Notes under the pieces: generated by a model
Told to the model about the DNA's origin: nothing
What the model saw: only the letters and a program-made list of their open reading frames with translations
Database searches by the model: none
Made by a program: the position numbers and the translations under genes
Part shown: piece by piece, positions 52,169 to 64,000 of the stretch
Layout of the letters: each line of letters opens with the position of its first letter
Numbering within the stretch: position 1 is the stretch's first letter
Source: Daphnia carinata
Taxonomy: Eukaryota > Arthropoda > Branchiopoda > Diplostraca > Daphniidae
NCBI RefSeq assembly: GCF_022539665.2
Contig: NC_081334.1
Coordinates: forward strand, 7,038,424 to 7,102,423
Length of the DNA stretch: 64,000 nucleotides
Direction: 5' to 3'

Positions 52169-54491
52169 GTAACGTGCGCAGCTAAAGCTGTTTTGCAGGC
52201 GTCTCAGTGTGTGCTGCCATCTAACAGATAAAGAAATCAACATTTCTCGGTCGTTCATCATCGTGCGGAACGAACCGGGATTAACCGTGAAAATGGATGA
52301 AAATGGCAATCAAAAGAACGACATCTAGCGGAATCATTGGTGAGTCCCCTCTTGATTATTTCAACGGTACGTAGATTTAAACAAACGACATGTCTGCTCC
52401 AATTCCGGCTGGAGGGCCAAATTCACGCTTCCCTATTGCCTTTTTCGGGTTTTTCTTCGCCAAATGTCGATCTACGTAATTATCGTTCACAGACAAGACT
52501 TCTTAACAGCGCAATATCCTGCTTTCCCCCTCTCTGATTGAAATTCACGGGACGTCTTGCCGAAACCGTTCATTATCACAACGTTAATGAACGCGTTTGC
52601 ATTTAACGATCTTTGACGTAAAAAAAAAAAAAAATGTGGAAACGATTATCAATGAACGGCTAAGAAAAAAACAGACAACCCCTAACGGTCATTTGTCTGC
52701 ACAAAAAAAAAGAAAGGGCCAGTCCGGTTTGTTTGATCAACGCTGTTGCTATTGGCAACCACTATAGAGACACAAAAGCAAAACGAGCAAACCCCTCCAA
52801 TCTATGTGGGGTTTTTACATTCTTTTTTTTTTTTTCATTTCCCTCACAACCAACGCCCTTTTCCTTACAACAGACCAGCCTCCCTCTTCCTCATTCCATC
52901 AATCGGTTTATACAAGTGCGCAACCTGAAAATACCGATGGACATGCCAGACACCAAACAATCCGGATCGTAGCAGATTATCGGCTTAACTTGTCGGGTAT
53001 CGTACCGAACAATTTCGCCCTTTTTTTTTCAACAGTGGTTAAACCCTTCCCCTTCAAACCCTCGGGATAAAAAAAAAATATGTTTTTAAAAAAGAAAAGC
53101 AATTGATTGGATTTTCGAGGCCAATAACCTGTTCGGCCCCAGCAGGTCAACCGTTTTTTTCTTTTTTGCTGGGCGTTCCAGAGTTCTATCTACATACTGT
53201 CTTTGCTGTTCATGGGCGTCCCAGCACCGTTTTGAATTTTTTCTATCGAACAAAAAGGGGAGGGAGGTCTAGAAGAAGAGACGGTGGCGGAGTAATACAA
53301 CGCCCCAGGGTGTGTGTGTATAGCAGGTAACCTGCCCGTTTCTTTAATACCTGTACACACACGCATCTGGGAATCGAGCATAGACTCCCTCTCCAACCTT
53401 TCGCTCCCCTCCTTGTTTCTCTTACACACTTTGTGAGTGTGTATGTGTAAAATTCTCTCTCTTTCCTACTCACCTTTTCATCCGTACCTGGTGGGAAAAA
53501 AAAAAGAAATAGAAGAGAAAGAGAAAGAGAGGAAAAAAAGCCACGTTGCCATCGTACAACGCAGTACGACGAGTGAATAGACAACATACAGTCGACGCTG
53601 GGCCGGGCAAACGGTCGCCACGGGCTTGGAAAGTGCAACACTCGACCATCACAAGAGGAAATTCTAATTTTTTTTTTTGTGAAGTAGTGACGGGCAGCGA
53701 CGGGCTGTGTGTGTGCCAAGTTTTTATTTGTTTCGTCATTCTGGCAAACATCGTACGTGAGACATCGTTGAACAAACATTTGGAACACGCAAAATAATTG
53801 TGTGTCAGTTTTTTTTTTTTGTGTTGATGCGACGTGGACTAGCGAAAGAGTCCTTTAACTTCGTTTGGCGAAATTGAATTGTTTTCCACCTGGAACGCAT
53901 TTATTAGCCATTTTGGGGCGCCATCAATAACCATCGTCTTGTGTGTGTGTCCCTAAAGCTTAACCTTCGAGTTAACGAAAAACGATTGGTGAACGTGAAA
54001 TTCTTGTTGTGGATCAGACTGGAACAAACCAAAAGAAGAAGATCCCCCTCCCCGCACATGGAAAAAACAAAAAGTGAAGGGGACAGGAAGTAAAACAAAG
54101 CCGCAAAACAAGTCTGAAGAAATGGCGTAAAAGGAAACGAAATAGACGCCACACACTACAATTGTACCCAGTTGTTTATCTACAAGAAAGAATAGTTTAT
54201 TTTCATTTCCAGACAGTGTACCATGTCCACCGGATATTGCAGGTTGACGCTGGATACCGACACTACCGCCAATTATTATTGCACCGGATTACCTACGTGA
54301 ACCAAAATCCTCATTCCGTTACGTGAAAATTCCAATTTTTTCAAAAAAGAAGTTGACTGACTTGTAGTGACCCACCCGCAAAAAAAAACAGTTTGGAATA
54401 GTGAATTAATTATTTAAAAAAAAAAAAAAAACATTAGTGTCTTCGTGTGCGTTAGTTTGGTGTCGGATGTTGATCATTGCAAGATGAGCAA

Positions 54492-57400
54492 ATGGAGAAG
54501 CGCAATTTGAGAGTGTCCGCTTTGGCTGAGGGATTGTCGGCTATCGGCTTGGTCCTGGCCATCGTCACCGTCATCTCGCCATATTGGGGACGCTTCTCCA
54601 ACGAAGGATCTCCTAATAGTGGCGGTAAGTTACTCATTTCACCTGTAATCTCTTCTTCCTTCCGCTCCATTTTTTTTTGTTGCTCTTCACGATTGTATTT
54701 GTCTTCCCCCTCGGACACAGTTTGTTTTCCCTGTCCTGTTTCTTTTTGTAGTCACAGAGACAAAAATTGTCTATGAAAACACGAGAAAAATCCCACGGGT
54801 TCGGTATTTTTGAGGGGGGATCTACGTTCCTTACCCAAAGCTAAAGGAAAGTTAGAAAAGGATTTGAAATGGGGTCAGATATGTCTACCATTGAGGCTCT
54901 TTGATTTCTTTTCAGCAGAAAGAAAAAAAAAAAAAATAGTCCTTCCCCTTTTTTTACCTTTTTAAGAGCAGCATCTACCTTGCTTGGAGCCTGACCACAG
55001 GGCATGTTAATTCGAAAATTCCTTTCCCTTTCTTCTTCCTTCTTTTTTACTATACCCTTTTTTTTATTTTTACAAGTGCATACTCAACCGTGTTCGTTGC
55101 AATATCGAAACGTTACAATCAAAACACCTAAAATGTGTAAACAATTAAAATCTAAAGTCGTTCGGTTAACTTGGATGCATTCGTTCTCATAGAAGGAATT
55201 TTGACCGTGAGGTTAAAAAAAAAAAAAGAAACAAGTCGTTGACCATAATGACAATGTCACGTCTTGGCAAACTGGTTACTTTATTTTCTGTCTAGTCGAG
55301 AATTTTTATGGAGCCCCCATCTCTCCGTCTTTTAGTTTCCAGCTCCAGATGGGCCTAGCAACACGACTTCAAAAAAGAGTTAACGGGATACGCAATCAAG
55401 CGCCATCTTTTTTTTTCAAAGGATTTCCTTTTCTCCTTCTGCGTATTCATTTCGTTTCACTGATCATTTAAAAATGTATAATTTTTGTGTTTTTTTCTTA
55501 ATCATAACGGTGTCAACCGTTCACTCAGCGCATAAGCCGCAAACGCTACGGAGGAAACGATCCGTGAGAGGGCATCCGGAGTACTGCAACAATGATATTC
55601 TAAGGTAGATGATGGATAACAATACATCACAGATAGGGGTGGACCAGGAGGGGGGTTTATGTGAGGGTGGAATTTCACGTTATTATCGTTAGCTAGCATC
55701 AAGGTATAGGTTACACAAATCAGGTATAATAAATGGCCACCATTTACGACCGTCTCCCTACTGTTGGTATTTCTGGTGACAAGCGGAAACAGCTGTTCTT
55801 TATTTTCTTCTTGAAAAAGAACTATTGTCATGTCAAGACATTCGATGCTTCTTTAGCCACAAAGCTTTCTCCGTTCCCAAACGTTCGAGGGACGATCGTG
55901 AGCAATTTTTCCAGTTGGGCTACCGTACGGACGGAAATATTGAAGCGTGGCGAAACAAGTGGGCGCTGAGTGGTTCAAGATCTTTTTTTAGACGTTTTCA
56001 TCAAGAGTAAATAAAAAAGAATGGTCAAAATGTATTGGCAGTTGCAGACTGGCGTCACATCCGCAACCGCATGTATTTCACCCGAAAAGGAACGTTTAAA
56101 ATCGTTCACGCAAGCGTTACGTGAAAAACGTCGTGACCGAAATCGGGAGGAGAAAGTCCCTTCGAATAACAGCCCTTGGGCTTTTTTTCTTTCCTTCTTT
56201 TGTTTTGCTCTCTATAATTTATTAACGAGAAGTTTTCAATTTTCTCTATTTTTCTCACTGATTGATGATATTTTATCCTTCGCCCGCTGGTGGATGTTTT
56301 CACGTCCGCAGGCGTTGGCTGCGGTTCTTTTTTTTTTTTTTTTTTTTTGCGTTTTATCATTTCAAATGATATTGTGGCTCACGATGTTTTTTTCTTTTCC
56401 CAAGATGCGCAATCACGAGGGCTCCGGGAGGGACTGTTTTCGTGCTGAGAAAAAAAAAGAAAATCACGGGTCATTTCTCATTCGTTGCTTTCGCTTTTGT
56501 TTTCTGCCTTTTTTTGTGTGTGGGGTGGGGGGGGGGGTTGCAGTTGGCGAGTTTGAACGCGGAACCGGATCAATCTCGTTTATCGCTCATTTTCGTGATG
56601 CTCCGTTGAACGAAACAGGTCCCTCCCGTAAAATTTAAATTTAAAAGGAGTTAGAAAAACGTTGGATGCAATAACTGTGAAAATTAACCGAATGGTAATT
56701 ATTTGACATGAAATTGTGGGAGGGGGGATGAAAAGCCCAGTGTTTTTTTGTTTTTTTTTGGAGACATTAATGTTACTGTGATCGAACCCCCGGAAATGCT
56801 GTTGAACGTTCGTGTCCAGAATTCTAAACGCGTGTTTTTCTTTTGTTTTATTTTGGTAACAGCGTTCTAAATTAATCACCAACTCGTTTTCTTGTTTTAA
56901 TTTGTGACTGAAACGAGTTTAACTCTAGTTGTGTTTCTTGATTATTTCTATGGCCAAAAAATTGGATTTCAGGAATTTGTTTACGCCAAGCTCACAACTC
57001 GTGATTAGAATAATTCCACCGATTTAAATCAACGACAAAATTCTGTGCATGGGATTTTTCAGGCTCCTCCTTTGTGACACTAAAGAATGAACCATCGTTA
57101 TACTCATTTGATTCATTCAGGCGTCTTTTTAGTTTGAAGAAAAAAGGGAGTCGCGCAATGCCTCGGTTCAGCTCAACGACCTGATTATACAAAAGCACGT
57201 GCGCCGTTTCAGGCATCACGTGTCATTATGTATCCTGGCAATATTTTTTTTTTTTTGAAGAAAGAGCAAACAATGGACATACAACCTCCCTTGTTTTGCT
57301 TTTATATTTTACTGCCTACCTGAGAAATTTTCTTACTATGGGAAGATGGAAAGACGCACGTGAAAGGTGTTGGGAATTAGGAGATGAGCAGGTGTTTAAA

Positions 57401-59657
57401 TGTGCCTCCCACTATTGAATAGAGAATAACTCTACATCTGAGATTCCCATTGATTGTTCTCCAAACGTACAATTGCCGAAGAAAAGAGGATTAAAGATTT
57501 GCGAACAAAGCGAATGTCTTTGTAAGCTTTTCCAATCGATTGGGCCGCTATTGACATCTAAACGAGAGCACAATGTTTCGTTGTTTTCATCGTCAACGAT
57601 GCGTCTAGTGGATGGTTTGTTCTAGAAGCAAACATAGTGTTCACCTTGATAACTGGGCGTGGTCCACTCGGCGATTATTTTAATAAGAATAAACCAGATT
57701 CCCCCCCCCCCCCCACAAAGGCATTAAAAATGGAATGCAACGAGCTTGTAAAAATTGAATTAGCATTCTTGGCTTTATAAATTTGCTTTATTTGTCAGCC
57801 ACGAGCTAGCAATCAAATTGAAGACCATCAAATATCAAAAATTGAATAAGCTTCTTTTGATTGTGATTTCTTTCCTTTTTGCTGCGCAAAATGACACTAA
57901 AAACCGAACGGATGGATACTCATTTCACTTGGGTAATCTTATTACTGCACGAATATAAAGTTTCGTCGTTTTGCGATGCTTTTCATACGATGACGTCACG
58001 TACATTTCTTTTTCAAAAAAGATTTTAATGCATTTGTTCTAAAGCTTTTTGTTGCCTTGCCAATTTTGCATGTTGGATAGCACAAAGATCATTTGACGAT
58101 TATAAAAAAAAAAAAAATGGTCGTTTATTTTTCATTTTCTTCTCAGATCTGGTCACTGGCTATTTCGGATTGTGGACCATCTGCAAAGACCTGCCTCAGG
58201 GGCGCTCCTTCTGCGGCTTGAATATCACTGCTTTTAATCTGTCAAGTATGTTAGCTGATGAAAAAATTCTTAACAAGTCAAAATAGTTCACTTATCTTTT
58301 GCTCCCCCCTTTTTTTTTTAAATTATCTATGTGTGTTTAGCATGGACATTTATCGCCGGGGTCGTTGCTGTTGTCAGTGTCATCGCCATCGGTTTGGCTG
58401 CTCTGCTGGGTGTCTGTCTCCTGTTGATGCTCAAAACCCAAGAGCGAGTTTGTCTGCCTTATCGACCGGCCGTCGTGGCCCGTCTCGTTCTCTCTGCACT
58501 AGCAGGTAAAACTAGAAAGCTTTTTTCAAAAACTGGATTTATGATATTGATCTTTTAACCTCCACCAGCAAAAGTGAAACTTGACCATTGTTCTTTTCAT
58601 TTATTACTTTAGCCCTGCTTTCAACCGTAGCCATAGCTTTGGCCAGCATTCGGACAGACGAGAGGCTGCCGTACGCCTTGAGTCGAGGCTGGACCTTTTA
58701 CCTGCAGATGCTGGTCATCCTTTCCGAGGTCCTCTTGACGCTAACGGCCACTTACGAATTGATGCTAAGCCGACGACTAGGTGGCGATCCCACGTTTTAC
58801 AGTCGCGATCCGTCTGGTTCCGGCGCTCTCACGTACTCCAATCCCAGTTTCAAGGACGATTCCGGCCGACCCAGTGGAATGGGTGGCGGACGACCAGGAA
58901 GCGGAATGGGTGGTGGACGGCCCGGAAGCAGCAACGGTTCGTCGACGAGCAATAGCAGTATCAATACCATCGTTTCGGCCAGCTCTGTACGATCGGCACC
59001 TAATGGCAAACAGGCCAGCTCCAACGGTTCCAGAATACACAATGCGCATACTAAAAGTTCATCCACCTCCGGAAAAAGCCCCGCATCCAGCAGAGCGTCA
59101 CCTAAGAGGCCCAGTATGTTTTCAAAACATTCAATTTAGAATTTTATGTGTGTGTGTTATTACAACGTTCGTTTGTCTGTCGGTTAGCTACTGGACGGCT
59201 GGCCAATGGTGCGATGATCCGTGCAGCAGCTGGTCGTGGGAGCCAACGAAGTCGGTCAAGTGGACACGGCAGTTCAAGATCGAAACCGACGATTGCCGTG
59301 ACGGCCTCCAGTGCTCATCCGTACTCGATCGGTGCCGATGGGCGGTCACCGGACAGCGTCGATCAAGGCAGCACGTCGAGCATTTTAAACGGCTCGTTTG
59401 GCTCGATCGAGAGCTCCAGTTATGGAACGACAAGTTCCATCATCTCGGGCAGCTCCGTCTCGTCCAATCCCATGGCCTTGTCGCCACGCAAATCTTCGCT
59501 CAAGAAGCCACGGCCCCGTAACGAGGTGCCCGCCTCGCCAGTGCCCGAAGGGAGCGAGACAGGCAGCGTCCTAGGCTTCCAAAACCCGGGCTTTGGTGAA
59601 AATAGGGCCGGAAGCATCAAACGTGTTCGTATCGCTTCGCAGAGCACTGACGTTTAA
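54492..59657 (+). CDS. Claudin-superfamily four-pass membrane protein with long cytoplasmic tail
   Basis: Five exons (54492-54624, 58147-58245, 58341-58505, 58613-59113, 59188-59657) give 455 residues. Helix 1 (about 10-31) ends SPYW. The first extracellular loop has the claudin/PMP22 signature W32, GLW at 52-54, C57 and C67 (W-x2-C-x9-C), plus an N-glycosylation site at Asn70. Three more helices follow: FIAGVVAVVSVIAIGLAALL, LVLSALAALLSTVAIALASI and LQMLVILSEVLLTLTATYEL. Residues from about 210 are a Ser/Gly-rich cytoplasmic tail with a duplicated GMGGGRPGS and many SSS/SSG runs. Family members form septate or tight junctions or act as channel auxiliary subunits (TARP/CACNG type). The tail length fits a TARP-like or arthropod-specific member better than a short claudin, but the subfamily is unresolved. 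The first intron is 3.5 kb. Confidence 0.82.
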
Positions 59658-60685
59658 AGAATTATTATTATTCTTTTAAAATCCGGACTTTGATTTTTTG
59701 CTTTCATCTGCATCCGACTTTGACAGGATAAGCTGCTTGCATTTTGGGTTTGACATTTGGAGCTAAGCTCGCCCTTTAATGATACAGACTTTTTTTAATA
59801 ACAGTCTTTTCCTGTCTGTCGTTCCAAAGAGCGAGATCGATGTAGTGTCCTGAATCATGATGAAGTCTCTCTCGCACATACGGCGAAGAAAACAAATGCG
59901 TCTGCATTCAAACCAATGGTATCTTCCGTCCGTGTATGTGATACTAACCGGTGTGTAGAAGATTTGTTTTCTCGTTTAGGAAAAAACAACTTTACATTTG
60001 ACTTAATTTTTTTTTTTTAACGTCCCCTCCTTTTTTTCAACGGCTCATTTAATTTCTCAGATTTTTGACAAGACAAAAAAAAAGTATCTTCTTTTGCATT
60101 GGAATTAGTAGATATGAAAAAAAAAGAAAAATGGAGTTAATTTCTTCATTTTTTGTGTGTGTGGATCAGTCGAGCGGATACGTGTAATGTATAAAAACGA
60201 GTAAGTGCAGGTGCCAATGTTCTTGCTTTCAGGAACCTGAAAGCTTGGTATATTAAGGCGGAAAAAAATTTATAGTTGGGATTTGGAAACAATCGATAAT
60301 TTGCGTGTTTTTTTTTTCTTCTTTTAAAAAATTGTTTTTAATTTTTTTTTGTTTGCTATTAATTTCGATGGTTTCCGTGGTTGTGATCAAGAGTGGCCCA
60401 TTGTTTTCGTTATCTATCTGTTTCATTCACTTCTTGCTTCGTGAACTTTGGCTTCGAAATAATTAAGCTGATGCATGAAATAGAAAATGAAGCAGGTTTT
60501 CTTTTCTTTTTGACCTCTCTTCGTAAACAAAAAATTCCAATTTATTCGAAACTTAATTGAATTGAATGCTGTACCCCGATTGCGGAAGAAAAGTGCACAC
60601 TTTGTTCTACCCTACGATTGTATCGATCGATTATATTGTTTTGGTTGCGCACTATGAATTACATTAAAATGTTTCTTCAAAAACA
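59658..60685. other. Convergent 3' flanks of the tetraspan gene and FUZ
   Basis: The interval contains the tetraspan 3' UTR (plus) and the FUZ 3' UTR (minus). A minus-strand AATAAA at 60541-60546 lies about 140 bp past the FUZ stop. Long T runs are present; no coding sequence was seen. Confidence 0.5.
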
Positions 60686-62315
60686 TCACCACTTGCAATT
60701 CTTTTCGTGCGTCAGTATTTTCAGAGTTGTTCGAGTGATGGACCTGGAAATTTTGAAATTTAAGGTGAGTTAAAAGTTTGAAAAATGTTAACTTTGATAA
60801 ACTTCATCAGTTACCTTAGGTAATGGTTATGCAATCCGGACGGATAAAGGACAAGTATCAAATATACATCTGATACTAAGGCATGTAGAGAATAATATTC
60901 AAAATTCATGAAGACCTCCTTGGAAACTTGTGAAGAATCTTCCGAACCTACAATTAATTCAGTAAGTGTTGTAGGTAGAACGTAATCTTCCAAAATACTA
61001 ACCTGTTTGAGTTGAACCTGGTAAATCGATCATCGTTCCGACAATAGTTTTGTAAAACGTTCGGAGTATGTCTCTTTTCCGCACAGAAGTCAAGTGTGAA
61101 TGGACATCACCAGTCGTCGTCTGCGGAGAAAGTGAGCTAAGGGATCGCCGTTTTTCGGTATTCATCACCAAATATCTAGAAGGAAATTCAATGCGCTCTG
61201 TACACAAAATCGATTTCAACAACTTTGAAAATTTTCAAATTGCTTACGAAAGAACATTTTTATCCAATGTAATATCAGGAGGGATATTGGCTGGGTAGCA
61301 CGACTCTGCGGATTTCAGAAGGGCAAACGCGGTCCGCCAAAACCGCTTTACTTCTTTTTCTAAGTCGGCAAGTGAGGGCGTAGGCCCACATAGCAGGCAG
61401 ACGTCCGAATTTTGAGTTAATTTCCACTGAACCAGCCGAAAAGGTATTTTGGGGCTCCTTACAGGGAGGTAAATTGGAATGTCTATTCCTGTATCGTACC
61501 TCTCATTTGACAGGAGTAATTGGATTTGCAATAACTCCACACTGTCAAGAGTCCACCAGTTTGGTGTTGCTGCTGCAACTTTACTACGTACTCTCAGACA
61601 ACCAAACACAGTGCCAACGCTCTCAGCAAAGCAATTTAGGATGCCCTATAATGGGGAGCAAAATTTCTGGGTACTATAGTTGGTGCACTCAAAGCTCAGT
61701 GCTTTACCTCAAATGTTGATCGCTCAGAGCAGCTAAGCACATCTGTGTAGTCTGTCAAATCACAAAATTCCTCCAAGTCTTCTTTGGGGTTTAATCCATC
61801 AAGAATGGTGTCAATTAAAGGGTAACACACCTGAACACAGACAAGAGCTTGAAGAACTTTGCTAAGAAGACAGTAAAAATTATAGTAATACCTTCAAATC
61901 TTTTTTCAGCCTTTCAATGTTTTTTACATTGACTAATTCTTCTAAACCTAGGTAAAATACCATTGTGTGTGAAACGAGATCGAGGATATGCTTCAAATGA
62001 ACTGTCGTTAGGGATGTGTCTGTGGCAACTATGCAAAGCATATAAGTATCATGATATTCCTTCCAAACTACAAATGTGTTTTCTGAACAAGTATTTTCCA
62101 GTTCGGCCCCTTGGGTTTTTGTGTAGGTGTACACTCCGTTTAAGCTGGCCACCAGCGGAAACGGTAACTGCAAAGCAAAAGAAGCAATTGATGATTGACA
62201 CCAGATATAACATAACCGAAGAATGCGTAATAAAAAATATTACGGGGGGAATGTCGCCTTTTCTTCTGATAAATAAAGGTAGACCACTCAATGACTGACA
62301 TGTCAAATAAGCCAT
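60686..62315 (-). CDS. FUZ: Fuzzy planar cell polarity protein
   Basis: Seven exons in transcript order: 62244-62315, 61892-62167, 61708-61830, 61248-61645, 61003-61175, 60815-60947, 60686-60743. They give 410 residues, close to human FUZ (418). The start MAYLTCQSLSGLPLFIRRKG joins LPFPLVASLNGVYTY. The strongest family block is TFVVWKEYHDTYMLCIVATD with LGLEELVNVKNIERLKKDL. Later matches are DVCLLCGPTPSLADL and RKRDILRTFYKTIVGTMID. The end YLRSITRTTLKIL sits in a small last exon matching the family C terminus. FUZ is a longin-like subunit of the CPLANE complex with Inturned and WDPCP, needed for ciliogenesis and planar polarity. Introns of 55 and 72 bp were assigned because straight read-through meets stops and the phases fit exactly. 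FUZ is head to head with PHKA. Confidence 0.93.
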
Positions 62316-62806
62316 TATCCGCGTTTGGCACAGTCTTTAAGGTTTGTTGTTTTGTTTTGGTTTGGTTTTATTCGTTTCGTCATTTGGAGAGAACGTTGCC
62401 CTTGGGCATTTTTTCCCAAGGTTTCAGCAACGAAGGTGTTGCTCAAATTTCTGAACCCAGCTACATAATAGCTTTCCGTCTCGAAGAGGATAATAAAAAA
62501 AGATCTCGTTTTCTATATTTGCCGCCTTTAATTCGCCAAGTGCTGGAATTAGAGCAAAATTTATCATGTGAAGGTCAAGAAGTAGGTTGAATGCCTATTA
62601 TTAGTCTTCCATGGGCTCCCTTGTAGATAAAAAGAAGAAGGCAATGTTACGTAGTCTGCTACGCCAGAAGATTCTTCATTAAGAACCACGACTGGAGCTG
62701 GAAGGTTCACGGAATCAGTTGGTAGCAGGTGTGAAATGAAGTTGTGATTTGTTTTAAAGTTTAATTTAGCCAAAAAATGGAGTTTCCGTACACCAGCAAG
62801 AGTAAA
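62316..62806. promoter_or_regulatory. Bidirectional FUZ/PHKA intergenic region
   Basis: The 491 bp separating the divergent FUZ and PHKA start codons must carry both promoters and 5' UTRs. No TATA box was found. Long open frames cross it on both strands (plus 62291-62590, minus 62564-62851). They lack family matches, and the minus one has no ATG, so they are not called as genes. Confidence 0.5.
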
Positions 62807-64000
62807 ATGAGAGCGCGGAGTGGTTCGGGAGTTCGATTGGAATATTATCAACGGCTTGTTTATAAAACAATATTAAAATATCAAGTAAGAAAGCTACAAT
62901 TGACTGCTGTCAGAAGCTGTGTGACAACATAAGTTCTATTCTCTTAGAATCCTGTAACGGGATTGCTTCCAGCTTCCCCAACAAATGAACATGCATGGAT
63001 TAGGGATAATGTATACAGTATTCTTGCTGTCTGGGCACTCTCAATGGCATACAAGAAGTATACTGATATGGATGAGGACAAAGCCAAAACATATGAGCTT
63101 GAGCAGCGATGTGTGAAACTTATGAGAGGCTTGCTTATGTCCATGATGCAGCAAAAAGATAAACTAGAAAAATTTAAAATCTCACAAAACCCCCTTGATT
63201 CCCTTCATGCCAAATATAGCTCTTCTACTGGAGCAACAGTTGTAACTGTAAGTTTACTTGTCACTTATTCAATTGATGTTTACTTTCATTTTTGTTTGAC
63301 ACACTCAGGATTCAGGTTGGGGACATCTGCAAATTGATGCAATCTCATTGTACTTGCTGATCCTATCCCAGATGACTGCCTCAGGTGAGTGTTCACAATG
63401 ATATTTTATACTAATAAAATCATGTTGTATGTAACATTGCCTTTTCTTGTAGGTCTTCAAATTGTATTTAATTTGGATGAAGTTTCATTTGTTCAGAATC
63501 TAGTGTTTTACATCGAATCTTCATACTGTGTTCCGGTAGGATAATTTTCTACTACGATTTTCCTACTACTCCTTTTTTTATTTACATTTGTTTTCATTCT
63601 ATAGGATTATGGAGTGTGGGAAAGGGGTGACAAGACGAACCATGGACTTCCAGAACTGAATGCCAGCTCCATCGGTAAGAAATATCCCTTACACACGGCT
63701 TAGTTACCTATTGACCGACATGGTTTTGTTCTTTGATTAGGTATGGCTAAAGCTGCACTAGAAGCGGTCAACGAACTAGATCTATTTGGAGCGCGAGGAG
63801 GTCCAACATCTGTCATACATGTGTTGGCCGACGAAGCGCAAAAATGTCAAGCAGTTTTGCTGGTAGACACCTACATTCAGCCAACGAATTTGATTCGCTT
63901 TTCGCAATAGTAACAGGAGTACTAAATCGCATAATTTCTATGGTAGTCAATGTTGCCTCGTGAATCAAATTCAAAAGAAGTGGATGCCGCGCTGTTGTCC
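62807..64000 (+). CDS. PHKA: Phosphorylase b kinase regulatory subunit alpha, 5' part
   Basis: Seven exons (62807-62884, 62948-63247, 63309-63384, 63453-63535, 63605-63674, 63741-63862, 63947 onward) give the first 261 residues; the gene runs off the window. The start [20 protein letters not shown] is the PHKA N terminus, followed by [10 protein letters not shown] and [20 protein letters not shown]. Later marks are [55 protein letters not shown] and [14 protein letters not shown]. This is the glucoamylase-like (GH15-like) domain shared by the alpha and beta subunits; the sequence fits alpha better. The subunit inhibits and regulates the kinase that activates glycogen phosphorylase, acting in the cytosol with the beta, gamma and calmodulin subunits. 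The later regulatory and C-terminal regions lie outside the window. Confidence 0.97.

Larger units (their letters stand above)
50095..54491. other. Sparse region between the element and the tetraspan gene
   Basis: No gene was recognised. A possible exon lies at 51265-51387 and a small inverted repeat at 52075-52168, both listed. The last kilobase should contain the promoter and 5' UTR of the claudin-like gene, but no TATA/initiator pair stands out. Confidence 0.4.

Noticed and set aside
56021-56638. 205-codon plus-strand frame in the tetraspan first intron
   Set aside because: Dominated by Phe and Lys runs from T and A tracts, with no domain; it is intronic low complexity.
58781-59521. 246-codon plus-strand frame overlapping the tetraspan tail exons
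   Set aside because: It runs in another frame through a real intron (59114-59187), and its openness follows from the biased Ser/Gly codon use of the true frame.
61176-61247. Apparent in-frame stops in FUZ that could suggest a pseudogene
   Set aside because: They are explained by a 72-bp intron (GTAAGC to CCTTCTAG) that restores frame and family similarity.
62564-62851. 95-codon minus-strand frame over PHKA exon 1 and the shared promoter
   Set aside because: It has no ATG and is antisense to the PHKA start. Protein-like residues (LPTDSVNLPAPVVVLNEE) are noted but not enough to call a gene.
1-64000. CRISPR arrays, operons, rRNA and tRNA genes
   Set aside because: The window is spliced eukaryotic DNA. 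No regularly spaced prokaryote-type repeats were seen and no convincing tRNA or rRNA was recognised by eye.

Overview
This is nuclear DNA of an arthropod, most likely a branchiopod crustacean close to Daphnia. The basis is the gene content and style: spliced genes with very short introns (55-75 bp is common) next to a few of several kb, canonical GT-AG splice sites, an AT-rich background crowded with A/T homopolymer runs, and an arthropod-type agatoxin-like neuropeptide precursor. The species call is inference. The arthropod call is well supported.

Layout. 1-15.3 kb is gene-poor; only one weak exon-like patch was found (8.8 kb). 15.35-17.9 kb holds two plus-strand genes: a secreted GM2-activator-like lipid-binding protein and an AGTRAP (angiotensin receptor-associated) homologue. 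Facing them on the minus strand (18.5-21.1 kb) is a ten-exon transcription factor AP-4 gene (bHLH plus leucine zippers). 21-28 kb is sparse and contains a two-exon minus-strand gene fragment I could not identify (23.9-24.7 kb). 27.9-33.1 kb holds a GRXCR1-like glutaredoxin-domain gene with a TATA box and initiator. 33-39 kb is sparse. 39.2-44.4 kb is a three-exon agatoxin-like peptide precursor.

46.25-50.09 kb is the most unusual part: two inverted arms of about 459 bp flank a broken 3' half of the DEAH-box helicase gene DHX37 (kurz), introns included. It looks like a long-TIR DNA transposon that has captured a host gene fragment. 50-54.4 kb is sparse. 54.5-59.7 kb holds a claudin-superfamily tetraspan gene with a long low-complexity tail. 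At the right end FUZ (planar polarity/ciliogenesis, minus) and PHKA (phosphorylase kinase alpha, plus, cut by the window edge) are head to head across about 490 bp.

The genes are unrelated housekeeping, signalling and sensory genes, not a cluster with one function. Exon coordinates were built by hand from splice signals and reading-frame continuity. They reproduce family motifs across every junction, but no transcript evidence was available.
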